DNA of 64,000 nucleotides from Gammaproteobacteria bacterium. Lineage in GTDB: Bacteria; Pseudomonadota; Gammaproteobacteria; Burkholderiales; Burkholderiaceae_C. Below are positions 8,232-18,041 of this stretch, in pieces; within the stretch, counting starts at the first letter, position 1; every line of letters starts with the position of its first letter. The position numbers and the translations under genes are program-made. Under the pieces are notes generated by a model. It was not told the DNA's origin. It saw only the letters and a program-made list of their open reading frames with translations, and did no database searches. The stretch lies in the NCBI GenBank assembly GCA_018828125.1, contig JAHJWB010000009.1, positions 1 to 64,000 on the forward strand, given 5' to 3'.

Positions 8232-8324
8232 AGAGACAGGCCGATCACGGATGAAATCTATGGATGAACCCGCCTTGCAGGGTGTCCCCCTCCTGCGGTC
8301 TCATTCAAAGCGGTTGTGCCCAGC

Positions 8325-9118
8325 TCAGCGCGTATCAACCATCAACCGGTCGCGCACCAGAGAAAAGGCGTCGGCTGAGATGCTTTCCTTACCGCGGAAG
8401 GGATAGTCCATCGCCGCTATGAAAAACAGCAGCAGCCCGACGAACAGGGCCAGCGCACCGGACAAAAGAAGGTGGAGCGAGAGCCTGTCGAGCGAGAAGA
8501 GCCACAGCAGCGCCAGGTTCCCCGCCGCGCCTATCACCACCACCCATCACACGACCGGCGACAAGAACGCACTGGAGACCTCAAGCCGCAGGTTGCGAGC
8601 CTCAAGGAGTTGGTTGAACTCCCGCAGGGCCTCGGCATGCAGCAGTTCCTCCCGGCGTGAGGTGGGTTCGAAGGCTGTCAGCGCAGCGTGCAGCTCGGTC
8701 ACGCGGCGGGTGTCCCCGGATGCAGTTCGCCGCGCTGCTGGGCGGGCCAGACGTCTTCAATGACAAAGCGCGTGTACTCGCGCAGCGCTGCCTGCATGTG
8801 GTCGCGGTCCGGTTGCGGGTGCGCGGAGATGTCTCGGTACAGCCCGGCAACGGCCGCAGCTTCTCGCTGCACAGCGGTTTCGACGTCAGAGAAATGCTGG
8901 TACGTGGCCACGGCGATAAGGCCGAGCATCAGGCCGTAAAACACCCCGTAGGCTGACAGGAAGGTGCTGACCAGCTCATTCGCACCCGGCTGCGGCCCCA
9001 GCCAGCGGCGCACGCGCGGTCGCAGCACCAGCAATCCGCCCAAGGTGAAGGCAAGGCATGGCAAGCAGATCAATATCGCCATCAGCGCCAGGGGCAGGTC
9101 GTAGAGCCAGAAGAGCAA
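8325..9118 (-). pseudogene. DUF4239 (bestrophin-like) membrane protein, broken by frameshift and stop
   Basis: The three pieces together make one DUF4239 protein of about 260 aa. Piece one (9118 to about 8701) has two N-terminal membrane helices and ends early at HPGTPAA. Shifting frame by one near 8708 restores RVTELHAALTAFEPTSRREELLHAEAL. A TGA at about 8546-8548 then interrupts SPVV-stop-WVVVIG, where a second Trp codon (TGG) would be natural. The remaining C-terminus carries two more membrane helices and ends RDRLMVDTR. The first codon is TTG. One frameshift plus one nonsense change argue for real decay rather than a single sequencing error, although two errors cannot be excluded. Confidence 0.8.
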
Positions 9119-9355
9119 GGCTGTCTCTCATGAGGTTGTGTAGGGGGGTGTGGGCCGGTCTGTTCGCGACGGTGTCGACACCGCCAGCAACAGAGGCAAC
9201 ACCTCGAACTCAGTATGGCGTGAGGTTTTGGCAGGCCAACGTCTGCGAGGGCATGGCTTGGTCCTCGGGGTCGGTCGCCCTGGTCAGCAGCCAGTCGGTG
9301 CCTCCGCAATGCACTGGACCTTGGGCAGGCCTTCCCCCGAAGCTATCCCTGATCA

Positions 9356-9547
9356 ATCGATATCTTGTTCGCCCGGCACCTCCGCATCGATGACTTTGAG
9401 GAACTCCAGGAATTCCACGCTGCGGTGATGACGTCTGAGCTGCCCATATCCATTGCCAGTGGCCACATCCAGCGCTGCGAACAGGGACGTTGTCCCAAGA
9501 CGTTTGTCGTCGTGCGTGCGCATGGTCGGCTTGCCGAGCGAGAGCGC
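9356..9547 (-). pseudogene. IS630-family transposase remnant
   Basis: A stretch of about 64 codons reads LSLGKPTMRTHDDKRLGTTS, then LFAALDVATGNG and HHRSVEFLEFLKVIDAEVP. This resembles the central part of the IS630 DDE transposase around the first catalytic Asp. Both ends are missing: it stops at QDID, where intact enzymes continue with the second Asp block, and no terminal inverted repeats were found. The region 9119-9355 shows no further recognisable coding. It is a decayed insertion fragment between the broken DUF4239 gene and the Sel1 gene. Confidence 0.7.
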
Positions 9548-9561
9548 AGCAGTTGGCGCGG

Positions 9562-11178
9562 CTACGGAAGCAAATTGCGGAAAATGTTTTTTATTGCGGC
9601 ACCCCACCCAATCTCGTCCCTTGCACGTTTGTATTCATCAGGGTCGAGCACCTTGAGGCGATCAAGGATCGCGTTTGCGGCGTCACGGTCCTTCGGCGTG
9701 CCTCGCCCGAACCACAGGCAGAACACCCATTCGCGCATGGCCCTAACGTCTTCTCCTTCGGCCGCAAACTCCAGGTGATAGGCTGCACGGACGTCGTCCT
9801 GCTGCACCCCATCGCCATGCAGGTAAAGGTGCCCCAACCGCCGGTTGGCTTTCCAGCTCCCCTGCGCGGCAGCTTGGTTGAGCAAGTCAAGGCCCAGCGA
9901 CTTGTTCACAGGTAAGCCATCGTCGCCATCAAAGTGCGACACACCCAGATTGAACATAGCCACCGAATGGCCCCAATCAGCAGCTTGCTGCCACCAGCCA
10001 TACGCCCTGTGTTTGGCCTGCGCATCGTCGCGATGAAAGTACTCGATGCAGCCCAAAACAAACATCGTGTCGGAAGAGTACTGCTGCAAACCATGCCGGG
10101 CGACCTCGGTGATTTGCGCTTCCCACATGGGCCTGTCGCCGGGGCTGGCGCGGCTGAACTGGTCGCGCAGAGATTCCATCATGTCGCCAGCCGCAGCGCC
10201 GCTGCCCCAAAGCATGGATTCCTCCAAATACGCAAGCGACTGCTCTGTGCGCCCGATCTGATGAAAGTAATTGCCCAGGGGATACAACCGCTGTGCGGCG
10301 GGCGCGATTTTTACGGCCTGCAGCATGTGATCAATCGCCAAATGCGTGTCATCGTTGGCGTTGTACCGACTAGCCAGATGGGAATGGATAGCGCCCTGGT
10401 CTGGCGCACTGCGTGCGATGTTTCTAAGCATTTCCAAAGCATGCTCAGGCTCACCGGAACAGGCGGCAACATCTGCCATTTCGTCGTCGTAGCGAATTTG
10501 TACCTGAGCCCTATCGTGCTCGTTCCATGATTTTCCCCATCCCTTGGCCGCTTCAAAAAGCGAGCTCATGGCTTCAGTTGAGCCTCCCCACTTGGGCTGG
10601 AGCGCCCACATCATCCATCGGTAAAGCAGCGGACTGTGTGGCAAATGGCCTTGGGCCAGCTCCTCGTAATCGTGAGATGGGTCGTTCTGGCCTGCACGCG
10701 TCATCGCCAAGCCCACTGCGATAGCCAGCGTAGGGCGGGAGGAAAGGCCCAGGGCGCGATGCAAGTACGGATAGGCGGCATCGAAGTGCTGTTGCATCAC
10801 AGCAAACTGCTTTTCACTGGTGCGATCACTGGTGGCGGTTCCCCGCGCTTCCCAGGCCACCGAGCATTGCAGACGCGCGGCGAAGATCTGCGCAGCAAAA
10901 CTCTGCGGGTACGCCTGCGCCCAGGCAGCTGCGGGCTCTAGCAAATCTGATCGCCGCAAGTCCAGATGGGGCCAAGCAAGCTCCAGACCCCAATCCGACA
11001 GCGTATTACCTTCAAACGCCAACCATTGAGGCTGCACTAACGCTTGAAGAGCCTCAAACCGTCGCGCGTTCAACAACTCCATGAAGTTGATGACCCAGCG
11101 CCGGTTCGCGTGGCTAAGCACGACCGGATCAAGAAACTGCTGATAGGTGGCGGGAGTGGCGAAAAGAGAATGGTTCAC
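9562..11178 (-). CDS. DUF4034 and Sel1-repeat protein
   Basis: A protein of about 538 aa. The N-terminal half resembles DUF4034 (AWAQAYPQSFAAQIFAARLQ, VAWEARGTA, followed by helical TPR-like units). The C-terminal third holds two or three Sel1-like repeats: AYGWWQQAADWGHSVAMFNLG, SLGLDLLNQAAAQGSWKANRRLG and AYHLEFAAEGEDVRAMREWV. The open frame extends to 11292, but its first 20 codons overlap the upstream gene antisensibly, so the GTG at 11178 is taken as a likely start; the true start is uncertain. It lies directly downstream of the RDD/pilin-like fusion and is probably cotranscribed. Sel1 proteins usually scaffold envelope or signalling complexes; no specific role is visible. Confidence 0.8.
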   Translation of the reverse strand: MNHSLFATPATYQQFLDPVVLSHANRRWVINFMELLNARRFEALQALVQPQWLAFEGNTLSDWGLELAWPHLDLRRSDLLEPAAAWAQAYPQSFAAQIFAARLQCSVAWEARGTATSDRTSEKQFAVMQQHFDAAYPYLHRALGLSSRPTLAIAVGLAMTRAGQNDPSHDYEELAQGHLPHSPLLYRWMMWALQPKWGGSTEAMSSLFEAAKGWGKSWNEHDRAQVQIRYDDEMADVAACSGEPEHALEMLRNIARSAPDQGAIHSHLASRYNANDDTHLAIDHMLQAVKIAPAAQRLYPLGNYFHQIGRTEQSLAYLEESMLWGSGAAAGDMMESLRDQFSRASPGDRPMWEAQITEVARHGLQQYSSDTMFVLGCIEYFHRDDAQAKHRAYGWWQQAADWGHSVAMFNLGVSHFDGDDGLPVNKSLGLDLLNQAAAQGSWKANRRLGHLYLHGDGVQQDDVRAAYHLEFAAEGEDVRAMREWVFCLWFGRGTPKDRDAANAILDRLKVLDPDEYKRARDEIGWGAAIKNIFRNLLP

Positions 11179-11227
11179 AGCGTAGAAATGCGGGGGGTTG
11201 ATTCGGGCGCGGAGGGGTGTGACGCGG

Positions 11228-12388
11228 CTACTTCTGGGACACCAAGCGGTCCAGTTGCGCTTTGCATCCTGTCGGAAGCAGTTCGCGTTCAATGTCGGGA
11301 CTACCGCACTTCCATTTTTTGATCGCTTTTTTCGTCAAGTTGAATTCGGGTACCAGGATGAGATGTTTGCCAGCCATTGGGCCGGTTCTTATCTGCAGCA
11401 TCACCGGGCCGCGAGGTTCGGCAGAAATGCTGTTGAAGGTCTTGCCCATCTCCGCCTCCAAGGCCGCCATCGCGGGGTTGGCCCACTCCAACTCCAGAGT
11501 CTGCCGTTGCTCATAGCTCTGCTCAAGCATTTTGGTGAGCGGCTTGCTGGCCCGCTTGGCATCGGAGATAGCCACCATGGCCGGGTTTTGAGATTCTTCG
11601 TACAGCGACCGACCCGCCTGAGCGAACAACCAGAGCAGACTGCCCGCGAGAACCAAGGCCAGCAAAGTCTTGAATGCATCAAAGGTCCGAGATGCTGGCG
11701 TGCTTTGATGCCGCGCTTTTCTGAGTTCGTCACGGCTGATGCCGTGGGGCTTCTGTTCAGCACCCTGGTCGTTTCGGGCCTGCGCAATCAGCGCCTCATG
11801 GAACATTTCGTGGGTGGAGGGTGCAGCCACTGAGTGAGAGGCATCACGCTCAATCACGACGGTAGACGCCAACACATCGTGAAGATACCGCCCACCCGTC
11901 AAGCGGGGCTCAATCAGCTTCCACACCACGGGCAGTGCGATGTTCAACACGTATTTGACGAAGTGCCGCCACAAGCTGATCACGATGCCAAGTCGTTGTC
12001 CTTTCGCCGTCACAACCTGAATCTTCAAGCATCGTCTACCCAGCGACCCGGACCCTGCATCCAGTACAGCAGGCAGCCACAACAAAACCAAAACACCCAG
12101 GAGTTTCAGCCATATCGATAGGGACACGTCCCACATGAATGCCACCCACAAGACACTGGAAATCAGCATTTGCAGAACGTCAATAGACGTTGCTGCTGCA
12201 CGGCTGAAATCCGTTGCCAAATAAATGGGGGCAGAAGGCGAATTGACCGGCGGGTTAACGGCGGCAAATGAAGGAGCGAGAGGGGCGAACGCGGGGACCG
12301 GGGAGCTTTCGAGCAGCATTGCGCGGCACATCACGCAGTACGCATCTCCCTCAGCGTTATGCCACTGGCATTGCAAACATTTCAGCAC
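11228..12388 (-). CDS. Zinc-ribbon, RDD membrane domain and pilin-like C-terminal fusion protein
   Basis: A 386-aa protein with four parts. (1) A zinc ribbon with Cys4, Cys7, Cys18 and Cys21. (2) An RDD membrane domain at about residues 55-190 with paired hydrophobic helices and GSLGRRCLKIQVV. (3) A further membrane helix near 240-258 (LLALVLAGSLLWLFAQAG). (4) An extracytoplasmic segment that looks like the globular end of a type IV pilin, with a W-K-C at 359-361 and LPTGC at 371-375, matching the disulfide loop of PilA-type pilins. No prepilin cleavage motif is present. The gene is upstream of the DUF4034/Sel1 gene on the same strand. The function is unknown; the pilin-like assignment rests on pattern only. 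Confidence 0.82.
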   Translation of the reverse strand: MLKCLQCQWHNAEGDAYCVMCRAMLLESSPVPAFAPLAPSFAAVNPPVNSPSAPIYLATDFSRAAATSIDVLQMLISSVLWVAFMWDVSLSIWLKLLGVLVLLWLPAVLDAGSGSLGRRCLKIQVVTAKGQRLGIVISLWRHFVKYVLNIALPVVWKLIEPRLTGGRYLHDVLASTVVIERDASHSVAAPSTHEMFHEALIAQARNDQGAEQKPHGISRDELRKARHQSTPASRTFDAFKTLLALVLAGSLLWLFAQAGRSLYEESQNPAMVAISDAKRASKPLTKMLEQSYEQRQTLELEWANPAMAALEAEMGKTFNSISAEPRGPVMLQIRTGPMAGKHLILVPEFNLTKKAIKKWKCGSPDIERELLPTGCKAQLDRLVSQK

Positions 12389-12609
12389 AAGAATAAGCCG
12401 CCAGATACAAAGGTCGCCATCCTATTCACGATGACCCTTTCAATCCGTTTGTCCTCCAAATTTCATGTAACAAACAGTTGAAAACCGCCTGTCAAATTGT
12501 CACGGCGTCAAAATTCTTAGATCAAGGCGTCCGCGTTTGCAGGATGGCTCGCATTGAAGAGCATGGAGTAAACACTCCAACACATTTTTCGGGCGTCGTG
12601 GCCGACGCT

Positions 12610-14748
12610 TCACGCCGCGAAATCATCCACCTGGATCACCTTGTCCGCCGCTCGCAGGTACGCCAAGGCCAGCGCCGGGTTGGGCATGTCTGCAGCGGCC
12701 TCTTCGAAAGAACGCGTGCGCCGCACCAGCTTGTTGAGCTTGGCGGTGGCCTCGTCGCCCAGCTGCTCGGCCAGCTCCAGCGCATGGACCAGGTCCACCA
12801 TCCCGCCGCCCTTGGGAAGGCTCACATCGGGGCACAGGCGCTGCACCACCGATGGGTTCTCGCGCAACAGCTTGGCCAGGGCCAGCATCTGCACATCACG
12901 CAGCGGCACCAGATGGGCGGTGCGGCTGAGCACCAGGCTGCCGATGAAGCGCCGCCCGGGCGCGGGCAGGTTGGCGTACAGGTCTTGCAACACCTCTTCG
13001 GCCGCGTCCAGTTGGGTGCGCAGGGCGGCCCTGGCGATGGGCAGCATGGGCGCATCGCGCTCCACCGAATATCGCCAGATGCATGCGCTGGCCATGTAGA
13101 GGTGCGCCAGGCAGTCGCCCAGGCGAGCCGACAGCAGCTCCATGCGCTTGAGCTTGCCGCCCAGCAGGCCCATGGCCAGGTCGCAGGTCAGCGCGTATTT
13201 GGCGCTCAGGCGGGCCAGCATGCGGGCTTCGCCCAGCAGCTCGTCGGGCGGGTTGCCCACCACGGGTGCGCCAAAGAGGCTGCGCCAGAAGTTGCGCGCC
13301 ACGTGGGCGCCGTGGCCCATCAATGCGCGGCCAAGCGCTTCTTCGTCCTGGTGCTCCACCGCCGCCATCTCGTCCATCACATAAGGGTGGCAGCGCACCG
13401 CGCCCTGGCCAAAGATGATGAGCGAGCGGGTGAGGATGTTGGCGCCCTCCACCGTGATGGCCACGGGCATGTGGCGGTAGGCGACGGACAGCAGGTTGGA
13501 CGGCCCGTTGATGATGCCCTTGCCGCCCAGGATGTCCATGGCGTGGTTGATGGAGGTGCGGCCCGCTTCGGTCAAATGCACCTTCAGGATGGCGCTGGCT
13601 ACGCTGGGCTGCTCGCCGTTGTCCAGCGCGGCGGCGGTGAAGCGCCGGGCAGCGTCGGTGGCATACAGCTCTACCGCCATGCCCGCGATGATTCCGGCGA
13701 TGGCGTCGAACTTGCCAATCGGCATGCCGAATTGCTCGCGAACCTTGCCGTAGCCGTTGGAAATGAACACCGAGCTTTGCTGCGTGGCAGCGCCCAGCGC
13801 GGGCAGCGAGATGGCACGGCCCGCGGCCAGGCTCTCCATCAGCATGCGCCAGCCTTGGCCCACCTGCTTTTCGCCGCCGATGATCCAGTCCATGGGCACG
13901 AACACGTCTTCGCCGTAGATGGGCCCGTTCATGAAGGCGCTGTCCATCGGCCGATGGCGGCGGCCGATCTGCATGCCCGGCGTGGGCACGGGGATCAGTG
14001 CGCAGGTGATGCCCAGGTCGCGCTGGCCTTCGGGCCGGCTTTCGTCGCGCGCGTTGAACGCCAGGCCCACCACCGTGGCCACGGGCGCCAGGGTGATGTA
14101 GCGCTTGGAGAAGGTGACGCTGAAGCCGCGCACCTGTTTGCCGTCAATCTCGCGCGTGGTCAGAATCCCGCGGTCAGGAATGGAGGCAGCGTCCGATCCC
14201 GCATACGGCGAAGTCAGCCCAAAACAAGGCAGGTCGCGGCCATCGGCCAAACGCGGCAGGTAGTGCTGCTTTTGCGCGTCGGTGCCGTAGTGCAGCAGCA
14301 GCTCGGCCGGGCCCAGCGAGTTGGGCACCATGGCCGTCACCGCGGCCGACACATTGACGGTGGCCAGGCGCGTGACCACGGCCGCATGGGCATAGTGCCC
14401 AAAGCCCAGGCCACCCCATTCCTTGGGAATGATCATTCCGAAGAAGCGCTTTTCGCGCAGAAACTGCCACACCTCGGGCGGCAGGTCGCGGGCGGTGTCG
14501 ATGGCAAAGTCGTCCAGCATGCCGCACAGCGCGCGCACTTCGTTGTCGATAAAAGCCTGCTCATCCAGCGTGAGCTTGTTGGGGCCCGTGGCGATGAGCG
14601 CGTCAAAGTCTGGAGTGCCCGAAAACAACTGGCCCTCAAAGCCAACGGTTCCGGCTTCGAGCGCGGCGCGTTCGGTGTCGCCCATGGCGGGTAACGCTTT
14701 GGCAAACGGTGCCATGGCGTATTTGCCGACGAGTGATGCGATGCCCAT
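12610..14748 (-). CDS. Acyl-CoA dehydrogenase, FadE type
   Basis: A flavoenzyme catalysing the first beta-oxidation step (acyl-CoA to 2-enoyl-CoA), 712 aa. The acyl-CoA dehydrogenase fold occupies the first two thirds (IIPKEWGGLGFGHYAHAAVVTRL, FGLTSPYAGSDAAS). The C-terminal third is the DUF1974 domain specific to the long FadE family. The start at 14748 follows AGGAGA by a few bases; a longer frame to 14841 exists but lacks such support. It stands alone on the minus strand. Long-chain substrates are likely by family, but the chain length is not visible. Confidence 0.92.
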   Translation of the reverse strand: MGIASLVGKYAMAPFAKALPAMGDTERAALEAGTVGFEGQLFSGTPDFDALIATGPNKLTLDEQAFIDNEVRALCGMLDDFAIDTARDLPPEVWQFLREKRFFGMIIPKEWGGLGFGHYAHAAVVTRLATVNVSAAVTAMVPNSLGPAELLLHYGTDAQKQHYLPRLADGRDLPCFGLTSPYAGSDAASIPDRGILTTREIDGKQVRGFSVTFSKRYITLAPVATVVGLAFNARDESRPEGQRDLGITCALIPVPTPGMQIGRRHRPMDSAFMNGPIYGEDVFVPMDWIIGGEKQVGQGWRMLMESLAAGRAISLPALGAATQQSSVFISNGYGKVREQFGMPIGKFDAIAGIIAGMAVELYATDAARRFTAAALDNGEQPSVASAILKVHLTEAGRTSINHAMDILGGKGIINGPSNLLSVAYRHMPVAITVEGANILTRSLIIFGQGAVRCHPYVMDEMAAVEHQDEEALGRALMGHGAHVARNFWRSLFGAPVVGNPPDELLGEARMLARLSAKYALTCDLAMGLLGGKLKRMELLSARLGDCLAHLYMASACIWRYSVERDAPMLPIARAALRTQLDAAEEVLQDLYANLPAPGRRFIGSLVLSRTAHLVPLRDVQMLALAKLLRENPSVVQRLCPDVSLPKGGGMVDLVHALELAEQLGDEATAKLNKLVRRTRSFEEAAADMPNPALALAYLRAADKVIQVDDFAA

Positions 14749-14921
14749 GAGGTCTCCTGAGAATGTGTGCCCTCTTTCCATTTCTTGCCGATGGAAATTC
14801 AGATGCGGGTGAGGTGTCGGGAATGTGCGTCGATCCCCCATGGGATAGGCGCAATTCAGGTTGCTGGCAGCTCCCTTGCATGAGGCTCGGGCGTTTTCGC
14901 TGCCACCGTGAGACCCCGGTT

Positions 14922-15341
14922 TCAGCTTGGCTTGGAGATCTCGGACAACGCCTCGGCAGCTGGGCGGATCTCTGAGCTTTCGACAGCGAAATCTCCCAAC
15001 GCGACGATTCCCACCAAGCGCTTGTTGCGGTCCACCACAGGCAAACGACGCACCTGGCGCTCGCTCATCATCTTGGCTGCGTCGTCGATCGATTGATCTT
15101 CGTACACCCAGAAGATGCCCTCGGACATGACTTCGCGCACCTTGGTGCTGCCGTCCTTGCCCGCGGCAATGGCGCGGATGGCAATGTCGCGGTCGGTGAT
15201 CGCTCCGATCATGCGATCGTTTTCGCCGACCGGCAGCATGCCGAAATCTCCCTCACGCATCTCGTTGGCGGCGTCCCGAATGCTCGTGTCGGGACTGATC
15301 ACCTTGACGTCTCGGCTCATCAGGTCAGTGAGTTTTTGCAT
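14922..15341 (-). CDS. CBS domain pair protein
   Basis: A 139-aa cytoplasmic protein consisting of two CBS domains (about residues 5-60 and 70-130), with the typical MSRDVKVISPDTSIRDAANEM and MSEGIFWVYEDQSIDDAAKMM openings and GAITDRDIAIRA / GIVALGDFAVE closings. Such stand-alone pairs bind adenosine nucleotides or other ligands and act as sensors. AAGGAG upstream supports the start. It follows no obvious partner gene; the partner and ligand are unknown. Confidence 0.92.
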   Translation of the reverse strand: MQKLTDLMSRDVKVISPDTSIRDAANEMREGDFGMLPVGENDRMIGAITDRDIAIRAIAAGKDGSTKVREVMSEGIFWVYEDQSIDDAAKMMSERQVRRLPVVDRNKRLVGIVALGDFAVESSEIRPAAEALSEISKPS

Positions 15342-15883
15342 GTGGTGGCTCCTTGGTGGTGGTTTGCAGTGGTTTCAACGACGCGCTTCGCTGGAAGCTG
15401 ATCTGAAACACGTTCGTTGTTGGACCCAACACGCAGCGTGTGCGGTAGGGACAGGCATTCATCGTCGCAGGCAAGGCGCGCCCGCCTTGTAGTCCAAAGG
15501 GACCAAAAATACGGGGCGGGTTTGAGAATCGCTGCAGGACGGACGACGATTTCGGCAGGACAGCTGCAGGCGAACTGGCCTAGTGCCGCAAAAAGGCCAG
15601 AAGGCGCAGAAGGCGCAGAAGGCCGAATGTCCACGACTCGGATATTTTGGGTACGGCTCTTTCGCTAGGGCCCGATGAACTGCATTCCGCAGAAGTGGCT
15701 TCAGCAAGTTTGCTCAGGCAGCCATCACGGCCACACGGGTCAGCAGTTCGGGGCGGATTGCAGCGGCCTCGGCCATGCGCAGGGAGTTTTTGCCACACCG
15801 CGCTACCGGGTGGCAAGGCGGCCGGAGCTGCTGCCGCAGCGCTTGTCCGATGGATGGAAAGCGTCTGACCAACCCGGGGCCAG
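15342..15883. other. Intergenic stretch without a recognised gene
   Basis: These 542 bp hold no frame with a recognisable protein. A 9-bp unit (CAGAAGGCG) is repeated three times at 15598-15624, the last copy ending in C. A minus-strand frame through 15714-15944 ends in MAEAAAIRPELLTRVAVMAA, which looks protein-like but could not be placed in a family. The stretch may contain decayed coding sequence. Confidence 0.5.
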
Positions 15884-17890
15884 TCACTGTGCCTGCACTG
15901 CCCCGTCGCGCACCACCCACTGGGCGCCCCAATGTTGTGACCACTGCTGTGCCAGGCGGTTGAAGCTGCCGTCGCGCTTCATGGCGTCCAGCGCCTCCTG
16001 CCAGCTGCGCACCACCGCCTGATCGGTGCGCTTGGACATGCCGATGTAGAGGCGATTGACGAAGAGCTCGTAGACCGGCTCGAAGTCGGCCGGGTTCAGG
16101 CCCGCATCGCTGGCGGTGGTGGGCAGGTCCATGTCGGTCATGACCAACGCGGTGACCTTGCCTTCCAGCAGCTTGCGGAACGCGGTCGCCCAGTCGGGCG
16201 AGTAATCCAGGTTGCGAAAGTCCTTGCCTTTGAGGAACTCCTCTTTGGAGTCCCCCTTGATGACCGCGATGCTGGGCAGCTTGCGCGCCTCGTACAGGCT
16301 CTTGACGCTGATGCCGCTTCCTCTTTTCACAAACAGCACGGCATTGCTGTGGACCAACGGGCCGACCCAGTGGAACTGGTTTTCGCGGCTGGGAGTGCGC
16401 GCCATGGTGAACAGCACGGCATTGGGCTCGGTCTGCAGTGCGGCATAGCTGCGCTCCCAGGAGGTGATGCGGACCTCAGCCTGGTGCCCGGTCCGGGCCA
16501 GAATCTCGCGCACCACATCGGGAGAAAAGCCTTTGACATCCGCACCGCTCGCATCGTGCTTGTTGGCGACATCGGTGTAGTTCAGCGGGGGTTCGTGGGC
16601 CGTGCCAACGATGAGCTGCACGCTGTGCGCCAGCTGCGCCAATTGCGCGGCCGAGGCGCCGGGCCCTTGCCGAACGCGCAGGGAGGAGGCGGCGGGGCGC
16701 GCCACTTGCTTCTCGCTGGCGCGCGCGATGGGCAGTTCTGGCAGCGCATCGGCAGGAGGAAGACCGGGCACGTGGAACGCTGCCGCCGCGTAGCGCAGCC
16801 GGTCGGCGCGGGTCTGCAAGGTTTCCGCATGCACGCTGGCGTCGTGCAGGAGCTCGGCGTAGCGCCCCGTCACGGCATCCAGGTGGTCCAGCGAGCTGCT
16901 CAGCTGGGAAATGTCGCGCTCCTGCTGCTGGGTGACGGCGGCGATCTCTTCCATCATGTGGGTGACTTGCTGCGAGCTGGCGTTGATCTCGTCCATGGAG
17001 TTCGCCACCTGGTCGGCCAGCTTGGCCGACTGCGCAATCTTTTCCACAGAGCCCGCGATCAGCGTCTTGATTTCTTTGGCCGCGCTGGCGGAGCGCTGGG
17101 CCAGCGTGCGCACCTCTGAGGCCACCACCGCAAAACCCTTGCCCTGCTCACCCGCGCGCGCAGCCTCGACGGCAGCATTGAGCGCCAGGATATTGGTCTG
17201 GAATGCAATGCCGTCGATGACGCCAATGATCTCCTCGATCTTCCCCGAGGATTCACTGAGTGCGTCCATGGTGTGGGTCATCTTGCTGACCACCGCATTG
17301 CCCTGGGTCGCAATGTCGGATGCAAAACGCACCGACTTTTGAGAATCTGCCGTCTTGCTGCCCGCCTGCTGAACGGTATCGAGCAGACTACCGATGTGCG
17401 ACCGGCTTTGGTGCAGCAACTCGGTCTGCTGCGACATGTTGGAGGCCAAATCCAGATTGTTGGACGAGAAAGTGACCGATTCCCGGGCGACCGTTTCAGC
17501 CTCTTGCCGGACCCGCCCGATCTTCTCTGCGAGCGAGTCACGCAGGCCGTAGATGGCCGCCAAGGCACTGTTTGAATCGCTTGTTGGCGCCAAAGTGGAG
17601 GGCGTCAACTTGCCAGCGCTCAGATGGGCGATGTGTTCGCTCAATGTGTTGGGGCTGGCACCCAGCTGCCGGGCCACCGACCGGTGCAGACGCATCAGGG
17701 CAACGCCGACCAGTACCGCCGCCACCAGCAAAAGCCACATCAAGCGTTGCCAGGCGGCTTCGGAGGCGACGGGAGCCGCTTGCAGATCACTGTGCAAGCT
17801 CCAGGCGCTGGCAGCCAGCACCACGAAGCTGGACGCGCAGACGAGGCCCCAGACGAAGAAATGGGAACCTAAGGAGGCTTTGGGTTTCAT
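15884..17890 (-). CDS. Methyl-accepting chemotaxis protein with C-terminal solute-binding domain
   Basis: A 668-aa protein. Two N-terminal membrane helices (about 10-30 and 48-68) bracket a very short periplasmic loop. A chemoreceptor signalling domain follows, with the highly conserved hairpin tip [20 protein letters not shown] and [16 protein letters not shown]. An Ala/Pro-rich linker then leads to a complete family 3 solute-binding domain ([15 protein letters not shown] onward) covering the last 230 residues. No membrane helix separates the signalling and binding domains, so the binding domain should be cytoplasmic, the reverse of the usual receptor layout. The start at 17890 is the first ATG after a GGTGAG site. 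The ligand is unknown. Confidence 0.88.
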   Translation of the reverse strand: MKPKASLGSHFFVWGLVCASSFVVLAASAWSLHSDLQAAPVASEAAWQRLMWLLLVAAVLVGVALMRLHRSVARQLGASPNTLSEHIAHLSAGKLTPSTLAPTSDSNSALAAIYGLRDSLAEKIGRVRQEAETVARESVTFSSNNLDLASNMSQQTELLHQSRSHIGSLLDTVQQAGSKTADSQKSVRFASDIATQGNAVVSKMTHTMDALSESSGKIEEIIGVIDGIAFQTNILALNAAVEAARAGEQGKGFAVVASEVRTLAQRSASAAKEIKTLIAGSVEKIAQSAKLADQVANSMDEINASSQQVTHMMEEIAAVTQQQERDISQLSSSLDHLDAVTGRYAELLHDASVHAETLQTRADRLRYAAAAFHVPGLPPADALPELPIARASEKQVARPAASSLRVRQGPGASAAQLAQLAHSVQLIVGTAHEPPLNYTDVANKHDASGADVKGFSPDVVREILARTGHQAEVRITSWERSYAALQTEPNAVLFTMARTPSRENQFHWVGPLVHSNAVLFVKRGSGISVKSLYEARKLPSIAVIKGDSKEEFLKGKDFRNLDYSPDWATAFRKLLEGKVTALVMTDMDLPTTASDAGLNPADFEPVYELFVNRLYIGMSKRTDQAVVRSWQEALDAMKRDGSFNRLAQQWSQHWGAQWVVRDGAVQAQ

Positions 17891-18041
17891 GCAGGGTCTC
17901 ACCAAAAGAGTGATTCGTGCTGAACCCTTAGCAAGCTTGATGCCCGGAGTAACAAAAAGTCACAGATGCCGAAACACCCTTGCGAAACCGTCGGGGCGCC
18001 ACCTGCGCGCGTTGGTCCGAACTGCCCTCGGCACCAGCCGC

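Noticed and set aside
12478-14694. A 738-codon plus-strand open frame
   Set aside because: It is antisense to the FadE-type acyl-CoA dehydrogenase; no family features.
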